From positions 310,001-374,000 of the forward strand of contig NZ_JAPNJW010000001.1 in assembly GCF_026626745.1 (NCBI RefSeq): 64,000 bases of DNA, read 5' to 3'. The notes under the pieces were generated by a model. That model saw only the letters and a list, made by a program, of their open reading frames with translations, made no database searches and had not been told where the DNA came from. This document shows, one piece after another, positions 55,629-64,000 of this stretch (positions within the stretch are counted from its first letter, which is position 1; the number at the start of each line of letters is the position of its first letter). Both the position numbers and the translations under genes were made by a program. Source of the DNA: Nannocystis sp. RBIL2 (GTDB lineage Bacteria > Myxococcota_A > Polyangia > Nannocystales > Nannocystaceae).

Positions 55629-56543
55629 ATGAAATCGCGCAACAGGACGAATTTGAGGCTCCTACTCGTTACATCTGCTCTGGTCTCGAGCGCCTGCGAT
55701 ACTGAATCGAACGAGCTCATGCCGATCGTCGAAGATGCAATGACCCCATCGACCGAAGCTGTGGGGGCGATCCTCGCATCCGTCGACGCCCCCGATGGAT
55801 CGCGGTTGACCTTCATCGATCTCGGCGACGACGACGTCGCCGTGCTCGAGGGCCGGGATGTCACGCGACCGTCGGCCATGCGGCGCTTCCTGAGTGAAGA
55901 AGGAACCACCCCGTTCCAACTGTACAGCCTCGCAGGAGGAAAAGAGCCGGCTGCACTGGCGCGCCTCGAACTGCATCATCAACGCTTGCTCACTCAAATG
56001 GGCCCGCAAGCGCTCAAAGCCGCGAATAAGCCCTCTCTCGTCTATGACCTTGAAGACGACGGCTATCATGACATCGGCGACGACTGCACGAACGGTACGT
56101 GGCAGGCCATTTGGGCGAATACTCTCGATCCCCTCAGCACGGTGTCGGATTCTGACTACTACACGCAGCAGGAGTTCCCCGAGTCGCAATACTGGTACCC
56201 GGGCACGTGTAACAACACCAAGACGTGGTTCGGAGCTTGCGTTGATAACTCATGGAGTGGATCCGACGACTGGATGGACGATCGCGATCTCACGATTCAG
56301 AAGCTCGTCAGCGGGGTTTGGACGAATGTCTCTGGCGCCACCAACATTTTGCTTCAAGCCGATGTGACCGGAGGGACGGACTTCAACGCCTACACGTTCT
56401 TCGTCTCCACCCCTCTGGGGGCCAAGTATCGCGCGCATCTCGACCAGGCACACCAAACCGGTTGCCCGGGCAATTGTGGTTACCCGTCCTGGGGGATCGC
56501 GGTCGCCTACAATCCTATCCTCGGCTGCACCATCGAAGGATGA
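55629..56543 (+). CDS. Orphan lipoprotein in a low-GC patch
   Basis: A 304-residue exported protein. Signal peptide LRLLLVTSALVSSACDTESN with lipobox VSSAC. The C-terminal half is Trp/Tyr/Asp-rich and carries six Cys (DDCTNGTWQAIW, YPGTCNNTKTWFGACVD, QTGCPGNCGYPSWG, LGCTIEG), suggesting a disulfide-stabilised extracellular domain, perhaps carbohydrate-binding or adhesive; this is a guess. Codon use is clearly different from its neighbours, with many A- or T-ending codons. I chose the ATG at 55629, directly before the signal peptide; a GTG-type start 17 codons upstream is less likely. The gene looks recently acquired. Confidence 0.8.
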   Translation: MKSRNRTNLRLLLVTSALVSSACDTESNELMPIVEDAMTPSTEAVGAILASVDAPDGSRLTFIDLGDDDVAVLEGRDVTRPSAMRRFLSEEGTTPFQLYSLAGGKEPAALARLELHHQRLLTQMGPQALKAANKPSLVYDLEDDGYHDIGDDCTNGTWQAIWANTLDPLSTVSDSDYYTQQEFPESQYWYPGTCNNTKTWFGACVDNSWSGSDDWMDDRDLTIQKLVSGVWTNVSGATNILLQADVTGGTDFNAYTFFVSTPLGAKYRAHLDQAHQTGCPGNCGYPSWGIAVAYNPILGCTIEG

Positions 56544-56617
56544 TCACGTGATGAGCGGGGATTTGTGACGCTCCTTGAGCGGCGGCGTGTGGATCGTCGA
56601 GACCTGCGCGTCCTCGG

Positions 56618-61824
<5,207 letters not shown>

Positions 61825-61828
<4 letters not shown>

Positions 61829-63222
61829 GGCCCGGTGAAGCGGTCCGAGGCGTCGCTGTCGGCCGCGACGAAGCTGCCGGAGTCGGCCGACACGCGCGAC
61901 GCCTCGACCGACGTCGTCACCGACTGCGTGGCCGGGACCACGTCGCCCGAGGTGCTCGGCCCGTGGTGGAAGCGCGAGCGGCGGAACGCGAACAGGAACA
62001 GGGTCTGCAGCATGCTCGCCACCGGCGCGGCCAGCAGCGCGCCGGTCAGCCCGTACACGTGCTCACCGGCCAGCAGCGCGAAGATCACCACGACCGGGTG
62101 CATGTGCGCCGCGTCGCCGATGATCTTCGGGTTGAAGACGTTGGCCTCGAGCAAGTGGATGCCGGCGATCCACGCCAACATCAGCAGCGGCGGCCCGAAC
62201 GACAACCCGTTCTCGTTCGACACCAGCGCGACCAGCAGGATCGGGATCGACGAGATGATGGTGCCGAAGATCGGCACCAGGCTGAACGCCGCCGCCACCA
62301 CCGCCAGCAAGAAGCTGTACTTGATGTCGAAGATGACGAGGCCGATGTAGGTCAGCACGCCGTTGACCAGGCAGATCAACAGCTGACCGCGGATGACCCC
62401 GGCGAGGCCGACGTCGAGCAGCCCCATGATCTCGTCGTAGGTGCGGCGGTACTGGATCGGCACCATCGCCCGCACGAAGCCCGTCACCCGCTGCGGGTTG
62501 ACGAGGATGAACGCCGCCAGCATCAGCGTGATGGTGAAGTTGGTCAGGAAGGTCGTGACCCCGCTGACCAGGCTGCGGAGGAACCCTGCGATCTGGCCGG
62601 TGTACTCGGTGCCCTTCGACATCACCAGCTTGCGCAGGGTGTCGGTCAGCTTCTTCTCTTCCGACGAGCTCGGGGCCGCGATCGTGTAGCGGCCGTCGCC
62701 GGCGTCGGAGACGTGGAGGCGCGCGCCTTCGAGGCTGATCGACCACGAGCCGTCCCGGTTCGGCTTGGCCAGCAGCTCCGAGGGCTTCGGCGGCTCGACC
62801 GGCACCGTCGCCAGCGCCGCCTCGTCGAGCTGGTGGAGCGTGCCGAGCGAGCCGTCGACCCACCGCGACGCCTGCGGCAGCACGTTCTGATCGAGGTACT
62901 CGATCGCCGCCGGCGCCGTGTCGCGCAGGCGCGAGAAGTCCGCCACCAGCGCCGGCAAGAACAGCGTCAGGAAGGCCGTCATCAGCCCGAACAGCGACAG
63001 ATAGACGAGGATGACCGAAAGGACACGTCCGAGCCGGACCTGCATCCGGTTGATCACCGGCGCCATCAGGTACGCCAGGGCGAACGCGAACACGAACGGG
63101 ACCATCACCTCGCGGAAGACGATGGCCAGCAGCACCGGGAACAGCAGGAAGCCCCACAGCCGCAGGAACTGACCGATCGACGCGAGGAACTCGCGCCGGC
63201 GCGACGGCACGGGTTCGGTCAT
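61825..63222 (-). CDS. AI-2E/PerM-family membrane permease
   Basis: A 465-residue integral membrane protein of the PerM/YdiK (AI-2E transporter-like) family. It has paired helices at the N-terminus (LWGFLLFPVLLAIVFREVMVPFVFAF), a ~150-residue soluble central domain, and the conserved second half (GVIRGQLLICLVNGVLTYIGL, LVPIFGTIISSIPILLVAL, NVFNPKIIGDAAHMHPVVVIFALLAG, LTGALLAAPVASM). Its substrate is uncertain; some relatives have been proposed to export autoinducer-2 or act as Na+/H+ antiporters. The ATG at 63220-63222 overlaps the upstream stop (ATGA), and its TGA overlaps the regulator's GTG, so it is the middle gene of a coupled operon. Confidence 0.88.
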
Positions 63223-64000
63223 GGGCGGCTCCTGCCGGGATCGTGGCCGCGGCGCGGGCCCAGGTCTTCGACTGCGACGGCGCTGTCCCAGGCCCCGCAG
63301 CTGCAGCGGAAGCCGAACCTGGCCATCGGCGCGGCGCATTGCCGGCACACGAGCATGGGGGGCGTGATGTCTTTCATCGCGGCGTCGCGGACCGAGGCGT
63401 CGAGGGCCGCGTCGCGCGGCCCCTGAGCGAGGCGCAAGCGTATCAGTCCTAGCGCCGCCGCGGGGGAGCGGGACGCGACCCGGGCGAGCGCCACGGCCGC
63501 CTGGTCCGGGTCGCGCCTGGCCACGCGCTCGGCCAGCGCCGCCACGAGGCTGCTGGCGTTCGCCGTGCGCAAGCTCGCCTGCATGCGCTCGAGCAGCTCG
63601 TCCTGGGCGCCCTCCTCCATCGCCCACGACCAGGCCTCGGCCGTCAGCACCTGCGCGCCTGCGGGCGCCAGCTCCCAGGCGCGCTGCCAGGCCTCGAGCG
63701 CCTCTTCGCGGGCGCCCGCGGCCGCGGCGACGCGGGCCCGCGCGGTCCACACGTGACCGCTGTCGGGCGCCAGCTCGAGCGCGCGCTCGACCAGCTTGCG
63801 CGCCTTGAAGGGATCGCCCTCGTGCAGGGCCGCGAGCGCCTGCCCGGCGATTGCGTGGCCGCGACCGATCCGCGATTGCCTACGTCGACGCGCCGGGGCC
63901 AGCTTCTCGTGGCGCTCCCACGCCGCCGCCGCGCGCTCCCAGGCGCCCGCTTGCTCGAGCGCCTGCGCCAGCGACTCGAGCGTCGCCACCGAGCGCGGCG
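63219..64000 (-). CDS. LapB/YciM-like TPR protein with C-terminal zinc ribbon (5' end outside window)
   Basis: At least 260 residues of a protein whose N-terminus lies beyond the window. It consists of TPR-type helical pairs (GDPFKARKLVERALELAPDS, VWTARARVAAAAGAREEALEAW) followed by a short C-terminal zinc finger, MLVCRQCAAPMARFGFRCSCGAW (CxxC and CxC), in the place where LapB/YciM carries its rubredoxin-like metal centre. LapB controls lipopolysaccharide synthesis with the protease FtsH. The last residues (DLGPRRGHDPGRSRP) are variable. A GTG at 63987-63989 could be a start, but the frame is open to the edge. It heads the coupled operon. Confidence 0.72.
   Translation of the reverse strand, partial: PRSVATLESLAQALEQAGAWERAAAAWERHEKLAPARRRRQSRIGRGHAIAGQALAALHEGDPFKARKLVERALELAPDSGHVWTARARVAAAAGAREEALEAWQRAWELAPAGAQVLTAEAWSWAMEEGAQDELLERMQASLRTANASSLVAALAERVARRDPDQAAVALARVASRSPAAALGLIRLRLAQGPRDAALDASVRDAAMKDITPPMLVCRQCAAPMARFGFRCSCGAWDSAVAVEDLGPRRGHDPGRSRP

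Overview
The window is very GC-rich (third codon positions almost always G or C) and densely coded: 49 protein genes, none recognisably disrupted, and no rRNA, tRNA or CRISPR array that I can see. The content points to a myxobacterium (Myxococcota). It has two Ser/Thr kinase proteins, a kinase fused to a sigma-54 activator, a roadblock protein, paired myxobacterial-type outer-membrane beta-barrel proteins, many lipoproteins and cysteine-rich secreted proteins, and a ferrochelatase with an internal cysteine cluster. The cysteine-rich proteins suggest a Nannocystis/Plesiocystis-like lineage, but that is inference.

Layout. 1-8.1 kb: end of a Cys-rich protein, a PhoR/PhoB-type two-component pair, a CBS protein, UspA, a large lipoprotein, then a tightly coupled run of 3-phosphoglycerate dehydrogenase, a CbiX-like chelatase and a small unknown protein. 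8-19.6 kb: MtfA-type peptidase, rhomboid protease, Ser/Thr kinase with TPRs, PilZ protein, dolichol-phosphate-mannose-synthase-like glycosyltransferase, class IV aminotransferase, DciA-like protein and lipoproteins. 19.7-29.3 kb: an AGCS amino-acid:Na+ symporter, then a tryptophan/indole-centred run on the + strand: TrpB2, a GAF histidine kinase whose stop overlaps the start of tryptophanase, a lone receiver, a roadblock protein and TrpRS. 29.5-46.2 kb: phosphopantetheinyl transferase, ferrochelatase, CYTH and EVE proteins, HD phosphohydrolase, DUF294-like nucleotidyltransferase, HAD hydrolase, a Cys-rich lipoprotein, a beta-propeller/amidohydrolase fusion, an L/F-tRNA-protein transferase with a long repetitive tail, an alpha/beta hydrolase, two cation/anion transporters and a dienoyl-CoA-reductase-like SDR. 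46.3-51.4 kb: smc and ftsY, divergent. 51.9-53.9 kb: two outer-membrane beta-barrel proteins. 54.5-56.5 kb: two lipoproteins, the second in a clearly less GC-rich patch. 56.6-64 kb: a LapB-like protein, a PerM/AI-2E permease and a 1736-residue kinase-ATPase-TPR-GAF-sigma54 regulator, joined by 4-nt overlaps.

The most striking feature is not a gene. A dispersed family of short, partly palindromic repeats built on GGACATGTCC and related forms such as CCTGTCCYTTCGG occurs all over the window. It fills most intergenic regions between convergent genes, sits just after many stop codons, supplies start codons to some genes, and is read in-frame inside several proteins (SMC hinge, the sigma-54 regulator, CYTH, AGCS, amidohydrolase). 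It appears to have built the C-terminal tail of Aat and a ~120-bp tandem duplication near 36 kb. The family behaves like a mobile or amplifying REP-type element that tolerates insertion into coding sequence. Together with the tryptophan/indole signalling cluster, it is the best candidate for something undescribed.
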